Part shown: positions 6,874 to 15,050 of the stretch, one piece after another
How positions within the stretch are numbered: the stretch's first letter is position 1
How the letters are laid out: each line of letters opens with the position of its first letter
Origin: an uncultured Collinsella sp.
GTDB taxonomy: Bacteria > Actinomycetota > Coriobacteriia > Coriobacteriales > Coriobacteriaceae
DNA: 17,645 nt
Direction of reading: 5' to 3'
NCBI GenBank assembly: GCA_958405195.1
Contig: CATYDM010000042.1
Coordinates: 1 to 17,645, forward strand
Program-made: the position numbers and the translations under genes
The notes under the pieces: model-generated
The model's database searches: none
What the model was told of the DNA's origin: nothing
The model's input: only the letters and a program-made list of their open reading frames with translations

Positions 6874-7959
6874 CTAACCCCGTATGTCCCTAACAGTCGA
6901 GCGTTCGACCAGCGTGCTCGGCACATGAATCGCCTCGATAGACGAGCTCTCTCCAATCGCCGCCTCAAACGCAAGCTTACCGACACCGCGCAAATCAAAT
7001 CGCAGCGTCGTCAGCCGATTGTGAGGAACAAGTCCCTCGAGTGCGTCGTCGATACCAACCACGCTCACGTCGTCGGGCACGGACAGGCCCGCGTTCTCGA
7101 GCGCGGCGATAACGCCCAGCGCCATCTGGTCATTTGCCGCAAGCACGGCAGTCGGCGCCTGCGACCCGCCGGCAAGCACCTCGGCCGCAATCCGCTCGCC
7201 CATGGCGTACCCACTGTCCGCACTCCAATCGCCACGCAGCATCGGAGCGGCATCGACATGAGCACGACCCAGCGTATCGCGCCAACCGGCCTCACGAAAA
7301 CGCGAGGAAATCGAGTTTTCCGGACCCGCCACAAACCGCATATTCGAGTGACCATGTTCCAGCAGATAATTGGTCAACAGCTCGCACGAACCATACTGGT
7401 CGGAGTCGATCGTCGTGCAGCGCGGATGCGCATACATGGACAGGATGACCGTTCGCACTCCCGGCTGGGGAACAAACTCCTCAAAATCGGGAGCCATGCG
7501 GTTCATGTTGAGAATCATACCGTCGACGGGTCGCTCGACCATGCGGCGCGAGGCATCGGCAAGTGCATAGGGCTTGTCGCCGCCCATCTCGATCATAGTG
7601 ACGGCAAAATCGTGCTCGCGCGCCGCTTGCATGATACCCTCGAGCGTCGCCAGGTTACCGACACGTGTGATGTTGTACATGCACAGGCCAATAGAACGAT
7701 ACGACCCGCCGCGCAACGCCGCTCCAGCAAAATTGGGACGAAAGCCCAGCTCTTCCATGGCGGCCAGCACACGCTTGCGCGTCTTTTCCGTCACGTTGGG
7801 CATACCGTTGACCACGCGAGACACAGTCTGGCGGCTCACGCCAGCGAGCGCCGCAACCTCTGCCGCGCTCGCCGAACGACCATTCCTTGTCTGCTGATCC
7901 ATGCCTTCCACGCTAACCTGCTTCCCAACTATTCCCCGCGCCCATGGCGCATCGTACAT
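6874..7959 (-). CDS. LacI-family transcriptional regulator, cassette 2
   Basis: LacI/GalR regulator diverging from the cassette 2 GH1-IICB operon, its likely target. The open frame is 361 codons, but the first 16-19 look like leader. An ATG at 7902 or a GTG at 7911 (GCAGG 5-6 nt upstream) would give the usual length of about 342-345 and the usual distance to the HTH, whereas the ATG at 7959 has no visible ribosome-binding site. From the 7959 start, the helix-turn-helix spans about residues 33-54 with recognition helix VSRQTVSRVV. The hinge region reads RPNFAGAALRGG, so the common ARSL motif is altered to AGAAL. The effector domain shows LEHGHSNMRFV, LAANDQMALG and SVVGIDDAL. The operator-reading residue pair is Arg-Gln, differing from cassettes 1 and 3. 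The ligand is unknown. Confidence 0.9.
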   Translation of the reverse strand: MYDAPWARGIVGKQVSVEGMDQQTRNGRSASAAEVAALAGVSRQTVSRVVNGMPNVTEKTRKRVLAAMEELGFRPNFAGAALRGGSYRSIGLCMYNITRVGNLATLEGIMQAAREHDFAVTMIEMGGDKPYALADASRRMVERPVDGMILNMNRMAPDFEEFVPQPGVRTVILSMYAHPRCTTIDSDQYGSCELLTNYLLEHGHSNMRFVAGPENSISSRFREAGWRDTLGRAHVDAAPMLRGDWSADSGYAMGERIAAEVLAGGSQAPTAVLAANDQMALGVIAALENAGLSVPDDVSVVGIDDALEGLVPHNRLTTLRFDLRGVGKLAFEAAIGESSSIEAIHVPSTLVERSTVRDIRG

Positions 7960-8023
7960 ACATTGATAACGTGCTCATGATACCCGAGCCATATACCACA
8001 ACATGAAAACTTCTGTCAATCAA

Positions 8024-8055
8024 AACCGCTTACCGAACAAATACAACCGTTCGCG
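8024..8055 (+). promoter_or_regulatory. 32-bp tandem regulatory box, cassette 2 copy
   Basis: ACCGCTTACC (8025-8034) and ACCGTTCGCG (8046-8055) are spaced by exactly 21 bp, in register with the other three boxes. It lies about 190 bp before GH1 and 65-95 bp before the annotated LacI start. Confidence 0.6.
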
Positions 8056-8094
8056 GCTGTTTGAAGTTGTTTTGTTTCTATACATCCCAGCCGG

Positions 8095-8134
8095 ATGTTA
8101 ACGTGCTCATTGTCAAATGTTCACGTGCTCATTT
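8095..8134. promoter_or_regulatory. Paired LacI-type operators, cassette 2
   Basis: Two direct copies, ATGTTAACGTGCTCATT (from 8095) and ATGTTCACGTGCTCATT (from 8117), lie 22 bp apart. Each is a partial palindrome ATG-N10-CAT around ACGT, and only the sixth base differs. The downstream copy overlaps the presumed -35, consistent with repression. Confidence 0.65.
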
Positions 8135-8155
8135 TGGTTCTAATCATTTTAAGAT
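8126..8155 (+). promoter_or_regulatory. Promoter candidate of the cassette 2 operon
   Basis: TGCTCA (8126-8131), an 18-bp spacer and TAAGAT (8150-8155) lie about 90 bp before the GH1 start. The -35 lies inside the second operator. This is a weak consensus match, supported mainly by its position. Confidence 0.4.
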
Positions 8156-8246
8156 AGTGTTTATCGGGCTTTTTCACCGCTGAACGCTAACCAGGGAGCC
8201 TCCTGAGCGCAAACGCACAATATCGAACAGCGAGACGAGAGGGTGT

Positions 8247-9695
8247 ATGCATATGTCTTTGCTAAACCGCGTACAGCAGCTGCCGAAGGGCTTTGTTTGG
8301 GGCGCCGCAACCGCCGCGTACCAAACGGAAGGTTCCACGAAGGTGGCAGGCAAGGGTAAGACCATGTGGGACGATTACCTTGTCGCCCAGGGTCGCTTTT
8401 TGCCCGACCCGGCCAGTGATTTCTACAACCGCTACGAGGAGGATATCCGCCTTTCTGCCGAGCATGGACTCAACGCCATTCGTGTGTCCATCGCCTGGAC
8501 CCGCATCTTCCCCAACGGCGACGATGCCGAACCCCTCTCCGAGGGCGTTAAGCACTACCACGAGCTGTTCGCCTGCTGCAAAAAGTATGGCGTCGAGCCC
8601 TATGTGTCCCTGCATCACTTTGACTCCCCCGCCGCCCTGTTCAACCAGGGCGACTGGCTCAACCGCAAGACCGTCGACGCCTATGTGCGCTATGCCGAGT
8701 TCTGCTTCCGCGAGTTCCGCGAGGTCAAAAATTGGTTCACCATCAACGAGCTCATCAGCCTCTCGCACTCCCAATACATCCAAGGCAACTTCCCGCCCAA
8801 CCATCACTTTGATGTGACGAGCGGCATCCAGAGCCAGCACAACGAGCTCGTTGCCCACGCCCGCGCCGTCAACCTGTATAAGGATCTTGACGAGACCGAG
8901 CACCTGGGCGGACGCATTGGCATGGTCAACGTCCTGACGCCGGCATATCCTGCCACCGACTCGCCCGCCGACCAGCACGCCGCCGACCTGTACAACGCCT
9001 TCTACACCGACTTCATCATGGACGGCGCCTTCCTGGGTCACTACTCCGCGCGCACCCTCTCACTCATCAACGAGATTCTGCGTGCCAACAACGCCACACT
9101 TACGGTTGAGGACAGCGACATGGAGGAGCTCGCCAAGGCGGCGCCCCGCAACGATATGTTCGGCCTCAACTACTATCAGTCGGCGTTTATCGCCGCCTAC
9201 GATGGCGAGTCAACCAACAGCTTTAACGGCACCGGAGACAAGGGCACCTCGTGCTTTAAGTTTAAGGGCGTCGGGCAGCAGGTCGATATGCCGGGTATCC
9301 CCACCACCGACTGGGATTGGCTCATCTACCCGCAAGGCCTCTACGACACGCTCAAGCACATCAGCGCCACCTATCCCAACCTCCCCGTCATCTATATCAC
9401 CGAAAATGGCCTGGGCCACAAGGACCCCGAGCCCGACGCAAACGGCATCGTCGCCGATCCCGAGCGCATCGACTTTGTCGACCAGCACATGGAGAAGGTG
9501 CTCCAGGCGCGCGCCGAGGGCGTCGACGTCCAGGGCTACTTTATCTGGAGCCTGCAGGACCAGTTCTCGTGGGCCAATGGCTATAACAAGCGCTACGGCC
9601 TGTTCTACATCGACTTCGACACGCAAAAACGCTACATCAAGCAGTCGGCACTCTGGTACAAGGAGCTCGCCGACACTATGGCGGACGCGCAGTAG
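8247..9695 (+). CDS. lacG: 6-phospho-beta-galactosidase/glucosidase (GH1), cassette 2
   Basis: GH1 phospho-glycosidase of 482 residues, the most divergent of the three in the window. The barrel motifs are GFVWGAATAAYQTEG, LHHFDSP, the acid/base Glu 168 in FTINEL (Ile replaces the usual Phe) and the nucleophile Glu 386 in ITENG. The phosphate-binding Ser 441, Lys 448 and Tyr 450 in SWANGYNKRYG keep the LacG-type Trp. Between the two catalytic glutamates it carries about three more residues than LacG. It is the first gene of its operon, unlike the GH1 genes of cassettes 1 and 3. Two ATG codons (8247 and 8253) compete for the GAGAGGG ribosome-binding site; the second has better spacing. Its different loops suggest a distinct phospho-disaccharide, but the aglycone cannot be read from sequence. 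Confidence 0.9.
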   Translation: MHMSLLNRVQQLPKGFVWGAATAAYQTEGSTKVAGKGKTMWDDYLVAQGRFLPDPASDFYNRYEEDIRLSAEHGLNAIRVSIAWTRIFPNGDDAEPLSEGVKHYHELFACCKKYGVEPYVSLHHFDSPAALFNQGDWLNRKTVDAYVRYAEFCFREFREVKNWFTINELISLSHSQYIQGNFPPNHHFDVTSGIQSQHNELVAHARAVNLYKDLDETEHLGGRIGMVNVLTPAYPATDSPADQHAADLYNAFYTDFIMDGAFLGHYSARTLSLINEILRANNATLTVEDSDMEELAKAAPRNDMFGLNYYQSAFIAAYDGESTNSFNGTGDKGTSCFKFKGVGQQVDMPGIPTTDWDWLIYPQGLYDTLKHISATYPNLPVIYITENGLGHKDPEPDANGIVADPERIDFVDQHMEKVLQARAEGVDVQGYFIWSLQDQFSWANGYNKRYGLFYIDFDTQKRYIKQSALWYKELADTMADAQ

Positions 9696-9721
9696 CGCAT
9701 CGCCTCGCTTTCCCCCGAGAA

Positions 9722-9758
9722 GGGAGCGGCCCTATGCGATACAAACCCAGCCGCTCCC
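9722..9758 (+). terminator. Intercistronic hairpin between GH1 and IICB
   Basis: A 9-bp perfect stem (GGGAGCGGC, 9722-9730, with GCCGCTCCC, 9750-9758) has no T-tract. It is equivalent in position to the hairpins at 5116-5149 and 15051-15077 and probably acts on transcript stability or partial termination. Confidence 0.45.
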
Positions 9759-9871
9759 CTCTCTCCCCCTGGGACCGACCCCGCCTGCACCCGGGCTTTT
9801 AGCAAGCGGGAGACCATATAGGTTTTCAACGTCCATGCCATTAAGATTTCATGCAAAGAGGAGCGTGAACT

Positions 9872-11632
9872 ATGGAATCGATCGTTAAGTTCTTGGAGAA
9901 AGGTCAGCCGTACTTCGACAAGGTCTCTAAGAACATCTACCTTCAGGCCATTAAAGACGGCTTTTTGGCAGCAATGCCCATCATCCTGTCTTCTTCTGTC
10001 TTCCTGCTTATTTCGACCCTGCCGGGCGTTGTCGCCACGGTCGGCGGCTTTACGCTGCCCGACTGGTGGAACGTCGACGTCGTGAACTTCTGCAACAAGG
10101 TTTACAACTTCACGATGGGCGTCGTGGGCATCATGGTCGCCGGCACCACCGCAAGCGCGCTGACCGGCTCCAAGAACCGCCGCATGCCTGCTGGCAAGGC
10201 CATCAACGCCACGAGCACCATGGTCGCCGCCATGTGCGCTATGCTCATCTTGGCCGTTACCCAGACGAGTGCCAAGATCGACGGCGCCGATGTCTCGGTG
10301 TTCTTTACCGACAACATGGGCACCAAGGGCCTGCTGAGCTCCTTTGTCGCCGCATTTGCCACGGTCAACATCTATGCCTTCTGCATTAAGCGAGACATCA
10401 CCATCAAGCTGCCCAAAGAAGTCCCCGGCGCCATCGCCCAGAACTTCCGCGACATCTTCGCCTTCAGCTTCTCCATCCTGTTTGTCGCCGTCATCGACGT
10501 TATCTGCCGCACCTGCTTGGCCGTCCCGTTTGCCAACGTCATCTCCACGCTGGTGAGCCCGCTGTTCGCCGCTGCCGATTCCTACGCCGGCCTCGCCCTC
10601 ATCTGGTTCATGATCCCGCTGTTCTGGTTCATGGGCATCCACGGCCCCTCGGTCGTTAAGCCTGCCCTCAACGCCGCGCTGTTTGGCAACATCACCACCA
10701 ACCTCGCCACGCTGCAGGCCGGCGGTCACCCCGCCCTCGCCCTGACCGAAAACTTCGGTAACTACATCGGCGAACTCGGCGGCACCGGCGCCACGTTCAT
10801 TGTCCCGATCATCTTCCTGCTCTTTATGCGCTCCAAGCAGCTCAAGGCCGTCGGCAAAGCCTCTGTCGTGCCCGTGATGTTCGCCGTCAACGAGCCGCTG
10901 CTGTTCGCCGCGCCCATCATCCTCAACCCGTACTTCCTGATCCCGTTCCTGTTTGCCCCCGTGGCCAACGTCCTCATTGGTAAGTTCTTCATCGACTTTT
11001 TGGGCATGAACGGCTTTATCTATGCCATGCCGTGGGCACTCCCCGGACCGATCGGCACCTTCATCGACACCAACTTCCAGCCGATCTCTCTGGTCCTGGT
11101 TGTCGTCCTGCTGGTCGTTGACTTCTTGATCTACTACCCGTTCTGCAAGGCCTACGACAACGTCCTGTGCAAGCAGGAGGCCGAGACCCTGGCCGAAGAA
11201 GAGGCCGAGGAGACCAAGGCCGTCAAGACCGCTGCCGCCCCCGCCGTTGAGGCTCCTGTTGTCGAGACCGCTTCTGCCACTGAGGCCTCCGCAGCTCCGT
11301 CCGCCCTTAAGGGCAAGGATCTGAGGGTTCTGGTTCTGTGCGCTGGCGCCGGCACCTCTGCACTGCTCGCCAACGCGCTTAAGGAAGGCGCCGACGAGCT
11401 GGGCATCGACATTACCGCCAACGCCGGTGCCTACGGCAGCCACTACGCCATCATGGACCAGTACAACGTCATCGTCCTGGCTCCGCAGGTTCGCACCTAT
11501 TACAACGAGATGAAGGCCGACACCGACCGCCTGGGCATCACGCTGCTGTCGCCCAAGGGCAAACAGTACATCGACCTCACTAAGGATCCCAAGGGTGCCG
11601 TCGCCTGGATCGAGGAAAACCTCGAGGCATAA
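9872..11632 (+). CDS. lacE: PTS lactose/cellobiose-family EIICB permease, cassette 2
   Basis: Fused EIICB transporter of 586 residues: multi-span IIC (about 25-425), acidic then Ala/Val-rich linker (about 430-480) and IIB domain (about 483-586). His 257 in GIHGPSVVKPAL and Glu 341 in NEPLLFAAP are present, 84 residues apart as in the cassette 1 protein. The IIB phosphocysteine is Cys 490 in LCAGAGTSALLAN. It differs from the cassette 1 permease, and resembles cassette 3, in NRRMPAGKAIN and EVPGAIAQNFRD, so cassettes 2 and 3 probably form a subgroup with its own substrate. AGAGGAG lies 8 nt before the ATG. It is second in its operon, 176 bp after GH1, and ends with a good terminator. It has no IIA domain of its own and depends on the IIA encoded at 1416-1754 or elsewhere. 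Confidence 0.92.
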   Translation: MESIVKFLEKGQPYFDKVSKNIYLQAIKDGFLAAMPIILSSSVFLLISTLPGVVATVGGFTLPDWWNVDVVNFCNKVYNFTMGVVGIMVAGTTASALTGSKNRRMPAGKAINATSTMVAAMCAMLILAVTQTSAKIDGADVSVFFTDNMGTKGLLSSFVAAFATVNIYAFCIKRDITIKLPKEVPGAIAQNFRDIFAFSFSILFVAVIDVICRTCLAVPFANVISTLVSPLFAAADSYAGLALIWFMIPLFWFMGIHGPSVVKPALNAALFGNITTNLATLQAGGHPALALTENFGNYIGELGGTGATFIVPIIFLLFMRSKQLKAVGKASVVPVMFAVNEPLLFAAPIILNPYFLIPFLFAPVANVLIGKFFIDFLGMNGFIYAMPWALPGPIGTFIDTNFQPISLVLVVVLLVVDFLIYYPFCKAYDNVLCKQEAETLAEEEAEETKAVKTAAAPAVEAPVVETASATEASAAPSALKGKDLRVLVLCAGAGTSALLANALKEGADELGIDITANAGAYGSHYAIMDQYNVIVLAPQVRTYYNEMKADTDRLGITLLSPKGKQYIDLTKDPKGAVAWIEENLEA

Positions 11633-11665
11633 GACGCTGACACCACCTGCCGCTTGCAGACAATA

Positions 11666-11706
11666 AATGGCCCGTGCATCGATGTGTGATGCGCGGGCCA
11701 TTTTGT
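11666..11706 (+). terminator. Terminator of the cassette 2 operon
   Basis: AATGGCCCG-T-GCATC pairs with GATGC-G-CGGGCCATT (single T-G wobble) and is followed by TTTTGTTT. The A-rich 5' side could also serve the opposite strand. Confidence 0.8.
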
Positions 11707-11727
11707 TTAGACCGCACCCGTCCTCCT

Positions 11728-11792
11728 GTTCATCTCAATCTGTAACATCTAGCCGAGTTTTTCGGTCCTAGCTGTTACAGATCGAGATGAAC
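11728..11792. repeat. Palindromic element, class A, copy 2
   Basis: The left arm begins GTTCATCTC (11728) and the right arm ends GAGATGAAC (11792). Compared with copy 1 both arms have changed (G-C pair to A-T), keeping the stem intact. One A-C mismatch is present within the 20-bp arms. Inner stem CTAG/CTAG, loop with GTTTTTCGG. Confidence 0.85.
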
Positions 11793-11809
11793 GCACAGGC
11801 CAAGCCGAA

Positions 11810-11871
11810 AATCTCAATCTGTAACATGTAGACCACTTTTGACCGTCTAGTTGTTACAAATCGAGACAAAC
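11810..11871. repeat. Palindromic element, class B, copy 2
   Basis: The core CTGTAACA / TGTTACA encloses GTAG and CTAG with the class B loop CTTTTGACCGT. The right arm ends GAGACAAAC, as in class B copy 1. Element-to-element period is about 82 bp. Confidence 0.75.
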
Positions 11872-11889
11872 GGAATAAGCCGGGCCAAA

Positions 11890-11951
11890 TATCTCAATCT
11901 GTAACATCTAGTCGAGTTTTTGGGTCCTACCTGTTACAGATTTAGACGAAC
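11890..11951. repeat. Palindromic element, class A, copy 3
   Basis: Class A loop (GAGTTTTTGGGTC) but with a class B-like left outer arm (ATATCTCAATC), so the outer part of the stem does not pair with the right arm (TAGACGAAC). It may be a recombinant between classes. It ends 13 bp from the LacI stop codon. Confidence 0.75.
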
Positions 11952-11964
11952 AGGCCGAGCACGT

Positions 11965-13026
11965 CTACGCCCGCAAGTCCTTTACGCTGGAACGCTCGAC
12001 CAGCACGCCCGAGACGAGTGTACGGCTTCTGGAGCTCGGGGCTTCCAGACCTGAGACGACCTCGTTGAGCGCACGGACGCCCAGTTCGCGGTGACGGAAC
12101 TTCACTGACGTCAGAATCGAGTTGGGAATCGTCTTGTAGAGCTCATCGTCGAAGCCGATCACGGACACATCATCGGGCACACTCAGACCCTTGTCACGTA
12201 GAGCCATCATCACGCCGTTTGCCATGCAGTCGTTAGCAGCGAGGACCGCCGTGCAATCGGGTTTATCGGCAAGCACAAGGCCCGCGGCATAGCCACTATC
12301 CGCATTCCAATCACCTTGCAGAGGCTCGGGCGGCTCAATGCCACGTGCCTCGAGTGCCGCACGCCAACCTTTCATACGGCACTGGCTCGACAGCGACTCT
12401 TTTTTACCAGAAACGAAATACACGTTCTTGTGCCCGCGATTTAAGAAGTACTCGCACGCCATACGCGCACCGTCCTCTTGATCGTCACTAACGGTAGAGC
12501 AGGTAGGATGTTCCATCGGCGTGATAATCACCGTCTTGAGGTCTTTCGGCGCCTCAAAGGTATCAAAGTCATCGACCATCTGACGCAGGTTGAAGATCAT
12601 GCCGTCGACGGGAAGCTGCGACATCCTGCGCGCCGCTTCGGCAAGGGTCATCTTCTCCCCCGCGCGCTTCTTAATCATCGTGAGCGCAAAGCCGCGTTCT
12701 TCGGCGGCATCGGCGATACCGTCAATCATGTCCACGGCGCCGCCCGACAAGTGGAACATCACCACGCCGATGCACCCGTAACGGCCCAACTTGAGTGAAC
12801 GCGCGGCAAAGTTCGCCCGGAACCCAAGCGTCTCCATGGCAGCATGGACCCTATCGCGTGTCGACTCTCGCACGCTATCGGGCTCGTTGATCACACGCGA
12901 AACCGTCTTGAGAGAAACACCCGCGGCAATCGCCACATCGTTCATCGAGACGTTTTTCTTGTCCATCGTTGCCACTGCTTCTCCACTCGGTTCTCTATCG
13001 CTTGTTTTTTGCGTTCTAGCATACAC
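11965..13026 (-). CDS. LacI-family transcriptional regulator, cassette 3
   Basis: LacI/GalR regulator diverging from the cassette 3 IICB-GH1 operon. The longest frame has 353 codons and starts with GTG. A GTG at 12975 (GGAG 5 nt upstream) or an ATG at 12966 would remove 17-20 leader residues and give the normal N-terminus beginning MDKKNVSMNDVA. From the long start the helix-turn-helix is about 28-49 with recognition helix VSLKTVSRVI. The hinge keeps ANFAARSLKLG and the effector domain has LNRGHKNVYFV, LAANDCMANG and SVIGFDDEL. The operator-reading pair is Leu-Lys, distinct from Glu-Gln and Arg-Gln in the paralogues, which argues for a separate operator. It probably represses the neighbouring operon; the inducer is unknown. 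Confidence 0.9.
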   Translation of the reverse strand: MYARTQKTSDREPSGEAVATMDKKNVSMNDVAIAAGVSLKTVSRVINEPDSVRESTRDRVHAAMETLGFRANFAARSLKLGRYGCIGVVMFHLSGGAVDMIDGIADAAEERGFALTMIKKRAGEKMTLAEAARRMSQLPVDGMIFNLRQMVDDFDTFEAPKDLKTVIITPMEHPTCSTVSDDQEDGARMACEYFLNRGHKNVYFVSGKKESLSSQCRMKGWRAALEARGIEPPEPLQGDWNADSGYAAGLVLADKPDCTAVLAANDCMANGVMMALRDKGLSVPDDVSVIGFDDELYKTIPNSILTSVKFRHRELGVRALNEVVSGLEAPSSRSRTLVSGVLVERSSVKDLRA

Positions 13027-13047
13027 TACCTGCCTGACTGATAAATC

Positions 13048-13079
13048 AACCGTTTACCGGACAATATCGACCACTCACC
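13048..13079 (+). promoter_or_regulatory. 32-bp tandem regulatory box, cassette 3 copy
   Basis: ACCGTTTACC (13049-13058) and ACCACTCACC (13070-13079) are 21 bp apart, in register with the other boxes. It is 22 bp from the longest LacI start codon, so a role in LacI expression is as possible as one at the operon about 170 bp away. Confidence 0.6.
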
Positions 13080-13103
13080 CGTATATCCTTGTTGCTCTTC
13101 CAA

Positions 13104-13147
13104 AAATATCTTACGTTGTCATTAACGAAATGTCCTACGTTGTCATT
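13104..13147. promoter_or_regulatory. Paired LacI-type operators, cassette 3
   Basis: Two direct 20-bp copies, AAATATCTTACGTTGTCATT and AAATGTCCTACGTTGTCATT, are 24 bp apart and differ at two positions. The form is AATR-N11-CATT with an ACGT core, one base longer than in cassettes 1 and 2. The downstream copy contains TTGTCA, a likely -35. Confidence 0.65.
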
Positions 13148-13168
13148 TCGCAATGCCTTCCTTAAGCA
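13140..13168 (+). promoter_or_regulatory. Promoter candidate of the cassette 3 operon
   Basis: TTGTCA (13140-13145), a 17-bp spacer and a poor -10 (TAAGCA, 13163-13168) lie about 85 bp before the IICB start. The arrangement mirrors cassette 2, with the -35 inside the second operator. Confidence 0.4.
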
Positions 13169-13251
13169 GGAAGGTTTCCGGGCAGTCCTGACCATCCATC
13201 GACGACCAGTTCCATCCACATGCATCGCGCATTAAGCAGCAAAGGAGCTCT

Positions 13252-15036
13252 ATGGACGCCATCGTAAAGATGCTCGAAAAGCATCAACCGTTCTTTGAGA
13301 AGATCTCGAGGAACATCTACCTCCAGGCCATTAAGGACGGATTCCTTGGGTGCATGCCCATCGTCCTCACCTCTTCGATCTTTCTGCTCATTGCCACCCT
13401 TCCCGGCGTAGTCGGCATCACGCTGCCCCAGCCGCTCATCGACTGGTGCAACAAGCTGTACAACTTCACCATGGGCGTCATGGGCATCATGGTTGCCGGC
13501 ACCACTGCCAAGAACTTTACGGCTTCCATGAACCGTCGCATGCCCGCCGGCAAGGTGCTCAACGACGGCTCCACCATGGTGGCCGCCCAGTGCAGTATGC
13601 TTTTGCTCGCCGTTACGCAGTTCACCACCAAGTTCAACGGCTCCGAGCTTTCGGTCTTCGACTGCACCAGCATGGGCACGCGCGGTCTGTTCTCGGCCTA
13701 TATCGCCGCGTTCATCACCGTGTGGGTCTACAAATTCTGCGTCTCGCGCGATCTGACCATTAAGCTGCCCAAGGAGGTCCCGGGCGCCATCGCTCAGAAC
13801 TTCCGCGACATTATCCCCTTTGGCGGTGCCGTCATCATCTGCGGCATCATCGATGTCGTCGTGCGCAACCTCATGGGTGTTCCGTTCTCCGAGCTGCTTA
13901 TCAAACTGCTCTCCCCGCTCTTTACCGCTGCAGAAACCTATCCTGGCCTTATCCTTATCCAGGCAGCCACCGCGTTCTTCTGGTTCATCGGCGTCCACGG
14001 TCCCTCGATCGTCCAGCCGGGCATCGACCCCATCCGTCTTGCCAACTAGGCCGAGAACCTGCAGGTTCTGCTGGCAGGCGGCCACCCCGCCCATTCCCTC
14101 ACCTTTAACATGTCGCTCGTTGGTGAGTTCGGCGGCACCGGCGCCACGTTCATCGTGCCGCTTCTGCTGATTCTCTTTATGAAGTCCAAGCAGCTCAAAG
14201 CCGTCGGTAAGGCCTCGATTGTTCCTGTTGCCTTCGCCGTCAACGAGCCGCTGCTCTTTGGCGCGCCGATGATCCTTAACCCCTACATGCTCATCCCCTT
14301 TGTTGCCGCCGGTTGCGTCAACGTGAGTGTTGCCAAGTTCTTTATCGATAACGTGGGCATGAACGGCTTCTCCTTCGTGGTGCCTTGGGCTACCCCCGCC
14401 CCCATCGGCATCTTCATCACCACGAACTTCCAGCTTATCGCCCTGGTATTTGTCGCGATTATCATCTTGCTGGACGCCATCATCTACCTGCCGTTCTTGA
14501 AGGCATACGATAAGCTGCTCTGCGACCAGGAGGCCGAGCGCGCCGCCGAGCTGGGTCTCGAGTCCAATGGTGCCGCTGCCATCGCCGCCAAGCCCTCTGC
14601 GCCCGCTGTCGAGCAGGCTACCGCTTCCGTCGAGACGACTGTTGCCGCCGCCGACAGCAAGCCTGTCGCCGATCAGCCCGAGCCCGAGCCCGCTGCCGAT
14701 GCATCCGCCAAGAAGGATGTCGATGGCCTGAAGGTCCTCGTCCTGTGCGCCGGCGCCGGCACCTCTGCCATGCTTGCCAACGCCATCAAGGAAGGTGCCG
14801 CGCAGACCGGAGAGAACATCGCTTCCTCTGCCGGAGCTTATGGCCAGCACACTGCCATCATGGATCAGTACGACGTTATCGTGCTTGCCCCGCAGGTTCG
14901 TAGCTACTACAACGACATGAAGGCCGACACCGATCGTCTGGGCATCAAGCTGCTCGCCCCGCGCGGTAAGGAATATATCGACCTTACTCGCGACCCCGCC
15001 GGCGCCATCAAGTGGCTCCGCGAGAACCTCGACTAG
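13252..15036 (+). pseudogene. lacE: PTS EIICB permease, cassette 3, interrupted by an in-frame TAG
   Basis: A paralogue of the cassette 2 permease, 594 codons if read through. The frame is continuous except for one TAG at 14047-14049 (codon 266). Upstream it encodes the first IIC spans and GVHGPSIVQP with His 249. Downstream, still in the same frame, come GGTGATF, NEPLLFGAP (Glu at codon 332), the last spans, a Pro/Ala linker and an intact IIB domain with LCAGAGTSAMLAN (Cys at codon 499). The stop aligns with Ile or Met of the paralogues (after LAN, before AENL), so a Leu TTG to TAG change is the simplest origin. A 265-residue product would lack part of IIC and all of IIB and could not transport. 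Restart at the ATG at 14110 would give only a partial protein. The ribosome-binding site (AAAGGAG) and the downstream GH1 are intact, so loss is very recent, or the codon is suppressed, or it is a sequencing error. Confidence 0.85.
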
Positions 15037-15050
15037 TTCCTCCCTCTGTT

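Larger units (their letters stand above)
11633..11964. other. Convergent gap filled by terminator and palindromic array
   Basis: A 332-bp stretch with no coding frame. From left to right it holds the operon terminator (11666-11706) and three palindromic elements in A-B-A order (11728-11953), ending 12 bp from the LacI stop codon. Confidence 0.75.

Noticed and set aside
9632..11701. A 689-codon antisense frame across cassette 2
   Set aside because: Same artefact; it runs through a terminator hairpin and has no recognisable protein features.
11728..11951. Repeats resembling a short CRISPR array
   Set aside because: The units are individually palindromic, of two alternating classes, with short similar spacers of 17-20 bp and no cas genes; this fits interspersed palindromes, not CRISPR.
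13252..14049. The first part of the cassette 3 permease as a complete 265-residue IIC protein
   Set aside because: The same frame continues after the TAG with all remaining IIC and IIB motifs, and family IIC domains need about 400 residues.
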